This document shows positions 25,104 through 34,236 of a DNA stretch of 64,000 nt, in pieces. The notes below the pieces were generated by a model. It was not told where the DNA came from. It ran no database searches and saw only the letters and a list, made by a program, of their open reading frames with translations. Origin of the DNA: Winogradskyella litoriviva. Lineage in GTDB: Bacteria; Bacteroidota; Bacteroidia; Flavobacteriales; Flavobacteriaceae. The DNA lies in contig NZ_JABRWQ010000007.1 of the NCBI RefSeq assembly GCF_013249065.1, forward strand, positions 62,001 through 126,000, written 5' to 3'. The first letter of the stretch is position 1. Each line of letters begins with the position of its first letter. The translations under genes were made by a program, and so were the position numbers.

Positions 25104-25571
25104 CTATTGAAGCTCTTTATGTATTCTTAATTTACCTGTAAGTTCTTCAATTTTAATAATAAAAATCACAGGTAAATCATCATTATAAATTTTACTAGAA
25201 AAATCACTTATAAAATCTAATTCTCTATGTTCATTTTTTATAATCAAATCTTTTACGCCTAAAGAAAATATATGAAGTTGTGATTTAGCTTCACTTCCTT
25301 TGAGTTCATAAAAATCGCCTTGAGCTAAAACAGACATCCAAGAATTAACAGAATCTATTTCTGAAACATTTAGGCTTACGCTCGCGTTTTTACGCATGGC
25401 TCTTATCTTTTGACCTTCTGCAGAGTATCCAATAATTACATTATTCTTTTTATCATAAAAATAAGTTATTGGTACCACAAATGGTCTACATCTGTATATG
25501 TAAGCTAAATTGCCAATATAATTATCTTCAAGAATACTTTTACACTCTATTTCATTTAAGGTTCTAATCAT
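25104..25571 (-). CDS. Pyridoxamine 5'-phosphate oxidase-like flavoprotein (NimA-like)
   Basis: The 155-residue protein is a split-barrel FMN protein of the NimA/PNPOx-like group. It opens with 'LNEIECKSILEDNYIGNLAYIYRCRPFVVPITY' in parts; then 'VIIGYSAEGQKIRAMRKNASVSLNVSEID' (flavin-binding strand and the K-x2-x-M-R segment) and 'WMSVLAQGDFYEL'. Such proteins reduce nitroimidazoles or act as general flavin reductases, and are common in low-oxygen regulons. It has its own FNR-like box at 25626-25639. Confidence 0.85.
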   Translation of the reverse strand: MIRTLNEIECKSILEDNYIGNLAYIYRCRPFVVPITYFYDKKNNVIIGYSAEGQKIRAMRKNASVSLNVSEIDSVNSWMSVLAQGDFYELKGSEAKSQLHIFSLGVKDLIIKNEHRELDFISDFSSKIYNDDLPVIFIIKIEELTGKLRIHKELQ

Positions 25572-25625
25572 TGTCTTAGCCGTTATGTGTTTCTACTAAG
25601 TTATTCATAATTAAAATATTAAAAT

Positions 25626-25639
25626 ATGATATTAATCAG
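25626..25639 (-). promoter_or_regulatory. FNR-like box upstream of the PNPOx-like gene
   Basis: ATGATATTAATCAG. The minus-strand TAACTTAG (25596-25603) is centred 33 bp away; the ATG at 25571 follows about 25 bp further. Confidence 0.75.
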
Positions 25640-25695
25640 TAATCTATAAAATGAAATCGATAATTTATGTTTTTAAAAAAATAATTGGCAAGCAA

Positions 25696-27663
25696 TTAAT
25701 CTAATTTGTACCGTAATAATCTTAAAGCATTTAAGACTACAACGATGGTAGACCCTTCATGAAAAGCAACCGCCAAACCAATATTTGTAAGTCCTAAAAT
25801 AGTTACAGGAACAAGCAGTGCCACAACACCCAAACTTATAAATATGTTTTGTTTTATTGTGCGCTTAGATTGTCTACTTAAACCAATTAAAAAAGGTAAG
25901 TTTTCAATTTTATCAGACATTAAAGCAACGTCAGCCGTTTCTAGAGCCACATCACTTCCTGCTGCTCCCATGGCAATACTTACAGTACTTAACGCCATAG
26001 CTGGCGCATCATTTACGCCATCGCCTACCATTGCTATTTTCTTGTAACGATGAATAAGTTTTTTCACTTCAGAAACCTTGTCCTCTGGCAATAAATTCCC
26101 TTTTGCATCAGACAATCCGATTTGTTTGGCAATAGCATCACCAACATTTTGGTGGTCTCCAGTGAGCATCACCATATGTTTAATCCCAATATTTTTTAAT
26201 TGTTTTAATGTATTTGCAGCTGTTTCTCTTGGCAAATCCATAACACTTATTAAGCCTATAATTTCATGCTTAAAAGCAACAATCATTACTGTTTGCCCTA
26301 ATTGTAATAGATTATGCATCTTACTAATAATATCTTCATTTACTTTAATGCCTGCAGTCTCCATTAATTTTACATTTCCTATATATACTTTATCACCATT
26401 AAATGATGCTTCAATCCCTTTGCCTTGTACTGCAATTACGTTAGTAGCTTTGTTTTGTAACTCAATATTATATTGTTTTGTAATATCATTAGAAATTGCT
26501 TTGGCTAGTGGATGATTGCTTAAACCTTCTACTTCTAAAACTAATTTTACAAATTCAATTTCATTAAAATTATTGACAGGAATGACATTAGCCAGCTTAG
26601 GTTTGCCTTCAGTTAAAGTACCTGTTTTATCAAACGCAATAGTTGAAATTTCTCCGAGATCCTCAAGTGCTTTTCCTCCTTTAATGAGAACGCCTTTTTG
26701 AGCCGCTCTTGCAATACCACTTAAAACAGCACTTGGTGTAGAAATAGCCAATGCACAAGGGCTTGCAGCCACCAAAACGGTGATAGCTCTATACAAACTT
26801 GTATTAAAACTCTCATCAATTACCAAATATGCGAAGCATAATAAGAAAACGGTTAAAATCACAAAAGGAACGTACCATTTTTCGAATTTCTTGGTAATTC
26901 TTTGTGTTGGTGATTTTTGAGTTTCAACTTCACTCACCATTTTTATTAATCGCGCAACAGTTGAATCTTTATTTAACTTAAGTACCAGAACCTCAAGACT
27001 ACCATCACCATTAATACTTCCAGTAAATACAATATGTTTTTTGTTTATATGTTTAAACTCAGGTAAATTGTCCTTGTTTTCTATGTAAGTTTTGTCGACT
27101 GGTATACTTTCTCCCGTTATTGGCGCCTGATTAATACTACTATTCCCGCTTATTATTACTCCATCTGCTGCAATTTTAGAATTAGGCTTAACAACGATAA
27201 TATCATTTATTTTTAAGTCTTCTATAGCTATTTCAGTTAGCTTACCATCCTTTTTTGTAAGTGCTGTTTTAGGTGACAATTTGTTTAAAGCTTCAATTGA
27301 TTTTTTTGCTTTATTCATTGCATAATGCTCTAACGCATGGCCTAAACTAAAAAGAAATAAGAGCAATGCTCCTTCTGCCCAACTACCAATATATGCAGCA
27401 CCTACAGCTGCTGCAATCATTAAAAAATCAATATCAAAACTTCCTTTAGGGATTTTTTTTGAAGCTTCAATAGTAATAAAATAACCACCAAAAAAATAGG
27501 AAATCAGATAACTTGATAGAGAATACCATTCGTTTAACGCTGTAAATTTTTCAATAAAAAAACCAATGATTAAAAAACTGCCACAGAAAACGGCAAACAT
27601 AAGTTCTGATGGGTTTCTATTAATCTTACTCTGGTTATGGCCTTTTCTTGTATTTTTTTCCAT
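25696..27663 (-). CDS. P1B-4-type metal-exporting P-type ATPase
   Basis: The 655-residue pump has no N-terminal HMA domain, and its membrane metal site reads SPC (C303 in 'ASPCALAIST') with HEGST at about residues 635-639 near the C-terminus. This SPC plus HEGGT-like pair defines the P1B-4 group, which exports Co2+, Fe2+ or Zn2+, unlike CopA or ZntA. Other motifs: 'TGES' actuator, phosphorylated D345 in 'DKTGTLTEG', 'SNHPLAKAI', and 'MVGDGVNDAPA'. P1B-4 pumps such as PfeT and FrvA protect from ferrous iron, which rises when oxygen falls. It is the last gene of the operon from 30045, 55 bp after the MscS gene. Confidence 0.9.
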   Translation of the reverse strand: MEKNTRKGHNQSKINRNPSELMFAVFCGSFLIIGFFIEKFTALNEWYSLSSYLISYFFGGYFITIEASKKIPKGSFDIDFLMIAAAVGAAYIGSWAEGALLLFLFSLGHALEHYAMNKAKKSIEALNKLSPKTALTKKDGKLTEIAIEDLKINDIIVVKPNSKIAADGVIISGNSSINQAPITGESIPVDKTYIENKDNLPEFKHINKKHIVFTGSINGDGSLEVLVLKLNKDSTVARLIKMVSEVETQKSPTQRITKKFEKWYVPFVILTVFLLCFAYLVIDESFNTSLYRAITVLVAASPCALAISTPSAVLSGIARAAQKGVLIKGGKALEDLGEISTIAFDKTGTLTEGKPKLANVIPVNNFNEIEFVKLVLEVEGLSNHPLAKAISNDITKQYNIELQNKATNVIAVQGKGIEASFNGDKVYIGNVKLMETAGIKVNEDIISKMHNLLQLGQTVMIVAFKHEIIGLISVMDLPRETAANTLKQLKNIGIKHMVMLTGDHQNVGDAIAKQIGLSDAKGNLLPEDKVSEVKKLIHRYKKIAMVGDGVNDAPAMALSTVSIAMGAAGSDVALETADVALMSDKIENLPFLIGLSRQSKRTIKQNIFISLGVVALLVPVTILGLTNIGLAVAFHEGSTIVVVLNALRLLRYKLD

Positions 27664-27718
27664 AAAAAAGCATAAGTTATATACTGAGTTATTTATAAAA
27701 AGTAATATACTTTTTAAA

Positions 27719-28639
27719 TCAAGTTATATTATCCTTATTTAGGTTAATCTTTATGTCTGGAATTTTAACCAGTTCTATGGTTGTAGATGCCAAAATAATT
27801 TTTCCTTTTGTGTTTTCAAACTCAACTCTAATCTTATCATTAAGGTGATGCTTAATATACCGACGCTTTTTAAAATCTACGATGTATCTTAAATTAAATT
27901 GAATCCAATTGTCTGTTATTGAAATCGCCAACGTTGGGTCTATTTGTGCATCTTCTATATAGTATTTATTTACTACACTTTTCCATTGGGCTTTTGAATT
28001 TGCAGTATATTCTGAGAGTGTTTCTGAAGCGATTTTGATAATAATTGATTTTGCTAATTCTACATCAGAACCATAACGAATTGGTAAGTTAAATTCGTCC
28101 CAGATAAACGGAAAGTCTTTAGAGTAATTATAAATTGGCCCTTTAAAAACAAAGGCATTACTTAACTTTACTATACGTCCACTATAATTATCGCTGCTTA
28201 CCCATTCGCCAATTTCCATCATGGTTGTGTAAATGCTATCAACATCAATAACATCACCTTTTATACCGTTAATTTCAATGCGATCTCCTGGTTTGTAAAC
28301 TTTCACCAAAAAGATATATAAAGAGCCTGCAATACTAAGTATTAGCTCTTGTAAGGTAAAAGCCAATCCTGCTGTAAACAACCCAATAATAATGGTAAAA
28401 TCTTTAATAGAACCCGAAAAATACGTTATTGCCAAAATAACTAACAAAACATACCCCAATATTTCAATACCTTTTTGAGCTTTGTAACGGACAACTGTAT
28501 TAGATATTTTTCGTTTTAAATAGCCTCTTATAATTTGAATAACGGACAAAACAATGACCAGAACTATAATAAACTTGACAATACTCCATATAAAAGTATT
28601 GTCTTTAATCCATTCTTTTATAAGTTCTAATGTGGTCAC
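27719..28639 (-). CDS. MscS-family small-conductance mechanosensitive channel
   Basis: The 306-residue protein has three helices before the MscS beta domain. The pore helix region is 'FTIIIGLFTAGLAFTLQELILSIAGSLYIFL' in parts (Gly/Ala packing), followed by the conserved 'YKPGDRIEINGIKGDVIDVDSIYT' segments. The C-terminal domain is longer than in the smallest MscS and ends 'IPDIKINLN'. It opens under membrane tension and releases solutes. It is co-transcribed with CbpM/CbpA and the P1B-4 pump. Confidence 0.9.
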   Translation of the reverse strand: MTTLELIKEWIKDNTFIWSIVKFIIVLVIVLSVIQIIRGYLKRKISNTVVRYKAQKGIEILGYVLLVILAITYFSGSIKDFTIIIGLFTAGLAFTLQELILSIAGSLYIFLVKVYKPGDRIEINGIKGDVIDVDSIYTTMMEIGEWVSSDNYSGRIVKLSNAFVFKGPIYNYSKDFPFIWDEFNLPIRYGSDVELAKSIIIKIASETLSEYTANSKAQWKSVVNKYYIEDAQIDPTLAISITDNWIQFNLRYIVDFKKRRYIKHHLNDKIRVEFENTKGKIILASTTIELVKIPDIKINLNKDNIT

Positions 28640-28650
28640 AAATAATCTAT

Positions 28651-28947
28651 TTATAAGTTCTCGTAAATTTTTAATTTATTTCTAAGTGTTACTACTTGAT
28701 TTTGGAGAGCTTCTACTTGTTTTAACAAATTATAAATCGCATCAATACCTTCTAAATTAATGTCTAAATCATAATGCAACCGCATCATTTTTTCAATATC
28801 ATTTAGCTGATTTGTTTTTATATAATTCTCATTGTCAGTAATAGTAATTTCAACTAAGTCGTACTCATGCAAAGCATTAATAAACGTTTTTGGAACATTG
28901 TAATGTGTACAAAATTGCTGAATTGAGATGAGATGAGTTGTTTCCAT
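28651..28947 (-). CDS. cbpM: Chaperone modulator CbpM-like (MerR-type HTH)
   Basis: The 98-residue protein is a MerR-like winged helix plus a C-terminal coiled helix, as in CbpM: 'LISIQQFCTHYNVPKTFINALHEYDLVEI' in parts, then 'NQLNDIEKMMRLHYDLDINLEGIDAIYNLLKQVEALQ'. CbpM binds the J domain of CbpA and controls its activity and DNA binding. It starts one base after the cbpA stop, which fits the usual cbpA-cbpM pair. There is no effector domain. Confidence 0.88.
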   Translation of the reverse strand: METTHLISIQQFCTHYNVPKTFINALHEYDLVEITITDNENYIKTNQLNDIEKMMRLHYDLDINLEGIDAIYNLLKQVEALQNQVVTLRNKLKIYENL

Positions 28948-28948
28948 G

Positions 28949-29833
28949 TTATCTTAATTTTGATAATTCTGTAAAGAGTTCTTTTTCTTTTGCAGACAGT
29001 TTTGTTGGCATTTTTATAGTGTAAGTGATAAACAAATCGCCAAACTGCCCTTCTTTTTTATACTTCGGAAATCCTTTTCCTTTTAGTTTAACTTTGGTTC
29101 CGTTTTGGGTTTCTGGTTTTACATTTAGTTTTACTTTTCCGTCAAAAGTATTCACCATTATATCACCACCTAAAAGGGCTTTGTATAAATCTAAATCTAC
29201 CGAAGCAAATAAGCTATCTCCATCTCTTTTAAATTGGGTATTATTAATAATAGAAAACTCAATATACAAATCGCCATTTGGTCCTCCATTAACACCTTTG
29301 CCTCCATGGCCTTTTATTTTAATAATCTGACCATTTTCTACACCAGCAGGTATAGTAATTCTTATATTCTTACCATTAACAGTGAGCGTTCGCTTATGTG
29401 TGGTGTAAACATCGTTAAGATTGAGTTGTAATTGTGCATTAAAATCTTGGCCTTTAAATCTTACTTGTTGACCACGAGATTGTCCCGTACGACCGCCAAA
29501 CATAGAACCAAAGAAATCTGAAAAATCTTCTTCAGAATAACCACCATATTGGCTACTTGTACTTCGTTGGTATTGCTCTTGTTGTTTTGCTTTTTCGTAT
29601 TCTTCTGCGTGTTGCCAATGTTCTCCGTATTCGTCGTACTTTTTTCGATTTTCAGGATTACTCAATACTTCATTGGCTTCATTTACTTCCTTAAATTTTT
29701 GCTCAGCCTCTTTATCGTTTGGATTAAGATCTGGATGATATTTGCGAGCGAGCTTACGATACGCTTTTTTTATATCGTTTTCAGTAGCTTTTTTTGAGAC
29801 TCCCAATATTTTGTAATAATCTATGTATGCCAT
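28949..29833 (-). CDS. cbpA: Curved DNA-binding protein / DnaJ-class co-chaperone CbpA
   Basis: The 294-residue protein has a J domain (residues 1-70) with 'RKYHPDLNP' (HPD motif), a Gly/Ser/Gln linker (residues 75-130), and the DnaJ C-terminal substrate-binding domain ('[19 protein letters not shown]'). It lacks the zinc-finger region of DnaJ, which marks CbpA. It stimulates DnaK and in stationary cells can bind DNA. The stop/start with the upstream 70-residue gene overlaps by 1 bp. Confidence 0.92.
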   Translation of the reverse strand: MAYIDYYKILGVSKKATENDIKKAYRKLARKYHPDLNPNDKEAEQKFKEVNEANEVLSNPENRKKYDEYGEHWQHAEEYEKAKQQEQYQRSTSSQYGGYSEEDFSDFFGSMFGGRTGQSRGQQVRFKGQDFNAQLQLNLNDVYTTHKRTLTVNGKNIRITIPAGVENGQIIKIKGHGGKGVNGGPNGDLYIEFSIINNTQFKRDGDSLFASVDLDLYKALLGGDIMVNTFDGKVKLNVKPETQNGTKVKLKGKGFPKYKKEGQFGDLFITYTIKMPTKLSAKEKELFTELSKLR

Positions 29834-30045
29834 TACGTTTTATTATGAGTTTTGGTGTATTGTCTTAATATCTGTTTTAAACTTTCTAAATATTCTTCCA
29901 TAATTTTAGTATCCATATCTGGATGAATCTCTGAAGGCAACGTTATTGGATTTTCATCTAGTTTTGCATAGAGTTCTGGGTAATTAATTTCTATGCTCAG
30001 TGTGAGTCTCATAATTTGATCTTCTATATCTTGTAGCGTTTTCAT
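29833..30045 (-). CDS. Small helical protein, unknown
   Basis: The 70-residue soluble, acidic, mostly helical protein is of unknown family, with '[30 protein letters not shown]' in parts and '[15 protein letters not shown]'. It is the promoter-proximal gene of the operon cbpA-cbpM-mscS-P1B-4, behind an FNR-like box with 53-bp spacing. A small co-chaperone or adaptor role would be inference from position. Confidence 0.55.
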   Translation of the reverse strand: MKTLQDIEDQIMRLTLSIEINYPELYAKLDENPITLPSEIHPDMDTKIMEEYLESLKQILRQYTKTHNKT

Positions 30046-30097
30046 GGAATCAATTTTAATTATAAACTAAAGTTAGCTCTAATTAGAATCAAATAAA

Positions 30098-30111
30098 ATG
30101 ATTAATATCAT
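30098..30111 (-). promoter_or_regulatory. FNR-like box upstream of the CbpA/MscS/P1B-4 operon
   Basis: ATGATTAATATCAT. The minus-strand -7 element TAACTTTA (30068-30075) is centred exactly 33 bp away. Only the stop of the ABC ATPase operon lies on the other side, so it serves the 30045-25696 operon. Confidence 0.8.
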
Positions 30112-30123
30112 TATCTAAAAAGC

Positions 30124-30798
30124 TTATAGAATTATCTTCCCATCTTCCATTTGAATGGTTCTATCGGTTTTATTTGCAAAATCTTCATCATGTGTTACAA
30201 CTAGTAAAGACAATCCTTCTTCATCGCTCAATCGCTTAAAAATATTGAATACATTTTCTGCATTATGGCTATCCAAATTCCCAGTAGGTTCATCACCCAT
30301 AATTATAGAAGGGTTATTTATTAATGCACGTGCAATGGCAACACGCTGCTTTTCACCACCAGAAACCTGAGAGGCGCGTTTTTTCGCCAGATGCTCAATA
30401 TTTAGCATTTTTAGTTTTTCTATAGCATTGTACTCAATCTCTTGATATGATTTTTCTGCTAACTTTTTAGCTGGAAGCATTACGTTTTCTAAAACTGAAA
30501 ATTCTGATAATAAATAATGAAATTGAAACACAAAACCAATATGTTTATTTCTCATATATGATAAATGATCTCTATCTTGCCCAGTGATTAACTTATTATC
30601 TAAAAATAATTCACCTTCATAGTCTGTATCCATTGTGGAAAGAATGTATAGCAAAGTCGATTTTCCACAACCTGATTTTCCCATAATAGAAACAAACTCT
30701 CCTTGACTTATTTGAAAGTTGATATCCTTTAGCACATGAAACAGAACGGGCTTCTTAAAGTATTTATTAATATGTTTTGCTTCTAATACAACACGCAT
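30124..30798 (-). CDS. ABC transporter ATPase (LolD/MacB type)
   Basis: The 224-residue ATPase has Walker A 'GKSGCGKST' near 38, signature 'VSGGEKQRVAIARAL' near 143, and Walker B 'IIMGDEPTGNLD' near 165, the 'DEPTGNLD' form typical of LolD/MacB/FtsE. It pairs with the FtsX-like permease encoded just upstream. The transporter belongs to the MacB-like mechanotransmission group rather than to importers. It is last in the operon from 34851. Confidence 0.9.
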   Translation of the reverse strand: MRVVLEAKHINKYFKKPVLFHVLKDINFQISQGEFVSIMGKSGCGKSTLLYILSTMDTDYEGELFLDNKLITGQDRDHLSYMRNKHIGFVFQFHYLLSEFSVLENVMLPAKKLAEKSYQEIEYNAIEKLKMLNIEHLAKKRASQVSGGEKQRVAIARALINNPSIIMGDEPTGNLDSHNAENVFNIFKRLSDEEGLSLLVVTHDEDFANKTDRTIQMEDGKIIL

Positions 30799-30799
30799 A

Positions 30800-32062
30800 C
30801 TACTGGCCTCTTATAATTTTTACTGGATCAATTTTTTTAGCTTTTTTAGACGGTAAATAACCTGCAAGACATGTTGAAATCATTGCAAAAGTAAAACCGA
30901 TAATAAAAAATAAAGGATTCATATTTATAGGATATGTATCTACCGTTGGTAAGGCTTCTGTTTGAAATGGAATAGTAGCAATTAAACTGGCTAAACCAAA
31001 ACCTAAAAGCAAGCCTAGAATACCACCTGCAAAGCCAATTATCATAGCTTGACTCATAAAAATAAGTTGCACATCCTTACCAGAAAATCCTGTTGCTTTT
31101 AAAATAGCGATATCATTCATTTTTTCATAGATAAGCATATTTAGAATATTGTATATTCCAAATCCAGCAACAATGAGTAATGTTATAGATACAGCGTAAG
31201 TAATAAGATTACGTACAGAAGTACCTGTCTCAAACTGTGCATTTGCGGTTTTAATGTCTATGGCTTTTAAATTAAACTGCTGTTCAATTTTTTTAGCTAA
31301 AGGTGTTGCTTTTTCAATATCAAATAATTTTATATTAATATCTGTGATATAATTATTAGCTTCTCCTAAAATACGCTGTATCGTTTTAATATTTGTAAAG
31401 CTCTGTATGGCATCTATTTCTGCAATACCACTTTGATAAAACCCAACAATTTTAAGTGGAAAAGTTCCACCATTTATTGGACTCACTTGCACCCTATCGC
31501 CTAATTTTAGAGTCATTTTTTCGGCAATTCCAATACCTAAGAGAATACCATTATCTGTATTTTGTAATGCTTCTGCAGATCCTTCAACAATATAGTCACT
31601 CATATTAAAAAGATTAGCTTCATCAATAGGATTTATGCCTGTAAGGTTACCACCCAACTCTATAGATCCTGCGATATAAAAAATTTGTGTTTTTATCTGT
31701 GGCAACGCACCACGTACAGCTTCGTTTCGCTCTAAATAACTTATAATTGGTAAAGCATTATGTATTTTTTTCTGACTTAATTTTGGCTTAATGGAATGTA
31801 CAACATTAAGGCTTTCCTTAAAATCATCGTATAATGAAACAGGTTGAGCTTTTGAAGGTTCAATTTCATTGTAAACATGTATATGTGGTGTCTGGTTTAA
31901 GATTAAATCATCTAACATGGTATTTAAACCCGTCATAAAACTAACTAAAGTAATATAAGACCCAATACCAAATGTAACACCAAGTGCAGCAATAGAGGTT
32001 TGCTTTATTTTAGTGAGTAAATGCGTTTTTGCAATACTTAATATAACCTTCCAATTTGCCAT
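30800..32062 (-). CDS. FtsX/MacB-type ABC permease
   Basis: The 420-residue protein has one N-terminal helix (residues 15-40), a large periplasmic MacB-core domain (about 45-270) and three C-terminal helices (about 275-415), with 'YEKMNDIAILKATGFSGKDVQ' and 'PSKKAKKIDPVKIIRG' as family markers. It couples cytoplasmic ATP hydrolysis to a periplasmic partner, here probably the adaptor encoded at 32062. The neighbouring genes overlap or abut (2-bp and 1-bp junctions). Confidence 0.9.
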   Translation of the reverse strand: MANWKVILSIAKTHLLTKIKQTSIAALGVTFGIGSYITLVSFMTGLNTMLDDLILNQTPHIHVYNEIEPSKAQPVSLYDDFKESLNVVHSIKPKLSQKKIHNALPIISYLERNEAVRGALPQIKTQIFYIAGSIELGGNLTGINPIDEANLFNMSDYIVEGSAEALQNTDNGILLGIGIAEKMTLKLGDRVQVSPINGGTFPLKIVGFYQSGIAEIDAIQSFTNIKTIQRILGEANNYITDINIKLFDIEKATPLAKKIEQQFNLKAIDIKTANAQFETGTSVRNLITYAVSITLLIVAGFGIYNILNMLIYEKMNDIAILKATGFSGKDVQLIFMSQAMIIGFAGGILGLLLGFGLASLIATIPFQTEALPTVDTYPINMNPLFFIIGFTFAMISTCLAGYLPSKKAKKIDPVKIIRGQ

Positions 32063-33141
32063 TAGTCTGGTTTATAAATGTATGTATCTTTAGTTATACC
32101 AGATAAGATTTCAATATCATCCATATTTTGCAATCCAGTAGATACGGTTACGATACCATTTTCTGTTTTAACCTTGTCATCTTCAATTAAATAGGTTTTT
32201 GGTATAGTTAATACGTTTTCTTTTTGGGCTATAACTATGTTAGCTTCACCAGATAATCCAGGATAAAGAACTTTAGGTTGCTTTACAAACACAGCTTCTA
32301 CAAGAAAAGTTTGGTTGCGCTCGTCTTTTTTAGGATATATTTTAGAAATTTTAGCTTCAAAAATAGTGTCTTTATAAGCATCGAGATTAATGAGTACTTT
32401 TTGTGATTTTTCAACATTAACAATATCTACCTCATCAACTAAAAGTTCAATAATAAATCGGTTGGCACTACCAATTGTTGCTAAAGGCTCCATGCTGGTT
32501 ACAATTTCACCAGGTTCCTTATTTACCGCATATACTTTACCATTTATTTTACTTTTTACTGTAAAATCGTTTGTGTTAATAGTAGCAGATTGATAATTAT
32601 TTTGTGCTTGATTTAATGCTGTGTGTAATTCGTTTTTTGTTCGGCTTAATTTATTTTGTAATACATTTAATTGATTAGATGCCAACTGGTAATTAAGTTT
32701 TTGAGTATCGTATTGCGCTTTAGAACCTATATGTTGATCCCAAAGTCTTTTTTGTCTAAAATAATTAATGGAGTCATTTTTAAATTTTAATTCGGCCGCT
32801 TCAATCTCACTTTCAATACTATTTAAAAGCGTTGCATTTCCTTTATAGTTTTCTTGTGCTAAGTTTAAGGCAAATTGCGCATTTTGAGTATTTAGTTTTG
32901 GCGTATTATTTATAATTTGAAACAGGTCTTGATTTACAGTTACCAAATCGCCTTCTTCTACCAAATTATTATCTATAATACCCGAAACTATGGCATAAAC
33001 TTGATAAAGACTGTCTGGTTGAATGGTTACTGAAGAATAAACAGATTCTGACAATGAACGCTCTACAGGCAACACTTTATCTTGTTTATTTGTACAAGAT
33101 AACACAAGTAAAACAAGGCTTAAATAATAACAAATTTTCAT
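32062..33141 (-). CDS. RND/MacA-type periplasmic adaptor lipoprotein
   Basis: The 359-residue protein has a lipobox at about C16 ('VLLVLSCTNK'), a lipoyl-like half ('YAIVSGIIDNNLVEEGDLVTVNQDL' in parts), a long alpha hairpin (about 75-170), and barrel and membrane-proximal domains ('VNKEPGEIVTSMEPLATIGS'). With the FtsX-like permease and ATPase it would form a MacAB-like exporter or tension-sensing complex; no outer-membrane TolC gene is adjacent. It overlaps the site-2 protease gene by 4 bp and the permease gene by 1 bp. Confidence 0.85.
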   Translation of the reverse strand: MKICYYLSLVLLVLSCTNKQDKVLPVERSLSESVYSSVTIQPDSLYQVYAIVSGIIDNNLVEEGDLVTVNQDLFQIINNTPKLNTQNAQFALNLAQENYKGNATLLNSIESEIEAAELKFKNDSINYFRQKRLWDQHIGSKAQYDTQKLNYQLASNQLNVLQNKLSRTKNELHTALNQAQNNYQSATINTNDFTVKSKINGKVYAVNKEPGEIVTSMEPLATIGSANRFIIELLVDEVDIVNVEKSQKVLINLDAYKDTIFEAKISKIYPKKDERNQTFLVEAVFVKQPKVLYPGLSGEANIVIAQKENVLTIPKTYLIEDDKVKTENGIVTVSTGLQNMDDIEILSGITKDTYIYKPD

Positions 33142-34229
33142 GTTTTATAATCTAGTTTTAATTGCAACATAATATACTCATTTAAATTTGTAGAATCAAT
33201 AGCACCTACAAGCTTACCATTATCTATTACAGGAAAAAACTCTTGCTTATTATTATAAATAAGTTGATACACAGTTTTGAGATTATCAGAACTTTTAACG
33301 GTTTTAAAATTGGTATCCATAAGAGTCTCCACTAAAATCGATTTGTTTGAATTGTCTATTATTGTTTTATGATGCAATATTCCTTTTACCGTATTATCCT
33401 CTACTACCACAAAATTAGTTTCTGTACCAGAAATTATTTTATTAACCACAAGATCTAATGAATCTTGAGGTTTAAAAGTTGTGATATTTAGCAACATTGC
33501 TTCTTCTACACTATGGCCATCTAATAAAGATAAATGTTTTACAAACCGATTTTCACCAAAAGCACCTAAAAAAATAAACAACGCTATAAAAACTAAAAAC
33601 GGATTATAAAGCAAACCAACTAATAAAAACACAACCGCAAACATTAGCCCTATTCGCGATGCGATGTCAGTAGCTTTTACACGTCCAATTTTCATTGCCA
33701 ATAATGCTCTAAGCATACGACCTCCATCCATAGGAAAAGCCGGAATAAGATTAAAAATAACCAAACCAACATTAACAACAAATAAGAAAAACAAAAAACT
33801 CTGTACATCAAAACGCATTAAAGCTTCAAAAGTTTCGGTAAAATTTAATTGTATATAAGCTTTAACAGGAACAATAAAATATAACAAAATAGCAATTACA
33901 ACATTTACCATTGGACCAGCAATAACCACTAAAAATTCTTGTTTAGGTGACTCAGGAAGCTTTTCTAAACTTGCCATTCCTCCAATAGGAAGCAGTGTTA
34001 TTTTTTCGGTTTTAATGCCAAAATGCTTTGCCATTAAAGCATGCCCTAACTCATGTAAAACAACACATGCAAAAACGGCCAAAATAAAAGTAACATTGAA
34101 GAGTGTACTTTCTAGGTTTCCGCCTTGTCTTAATTCCTCAATTACAACCCAAGCAATTAAAAAGAAAAACGTCCAATGGACAATAATCTTAATTCCAGAA
34201 ACACGACCTATGCTAAAATTTGCTTTCAT
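33138..34229 (-). CDS. Site-2 protease (M50) with two CBS domains
   Basis: The 363-residue intramembrane metalloprotease has zinc motif H59-E60-x2-H63 in 'VVLHELGHALMAKHFG'. The third ligand is in 'LIPAFPMDGGRML' (near residue 165). About five to six helices precede a cytosolic pair of CBS domains (about 240-363), which bind adenosine nucleotides in other proteins. It resembles the mycobacterial Rip3/Rv2625c type. Such proteases cut membrane-bound regulators. It is co-transcribed with an ABC exporter and adaptor; the substrate could be a lipoprotein or a membrane anti-regulator. Confidence 0.88.
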   Translation of the reverse strand: MKANFSIGRVSGIKIIVHWTFFFLIAWVVIEELRQGGNLESTLFNVTFILAVFACVVLHELGHALMAKHFGIKTEKITLLPIGGMASLEKLPESPKQEFLVVIAGPMVNVVIAILLYFIVPVKAYIQLNFTETFEALMRFDVQSFLFFLFVVNVGLVIFNLIPAFPMDGGRMLRALLAMKIGRVKATDIASRIGLMFAVVFLLVGLLYNPFLVFIALFIFLGAFGENRFVKHLSLLDGHSVEEAMLLNITTFKPQDSLDLVVNKIISGTETNFVVVEDNTVKGILHHKTIIDNSNKSILVETLMDTNFKTVKSSDNLKTVYQLIYNNKQEFFPVIDNGKLVGAIDSTNLNEYIMLQLKLDYKT

Positions 34230-34236
34230 TTTAAGA

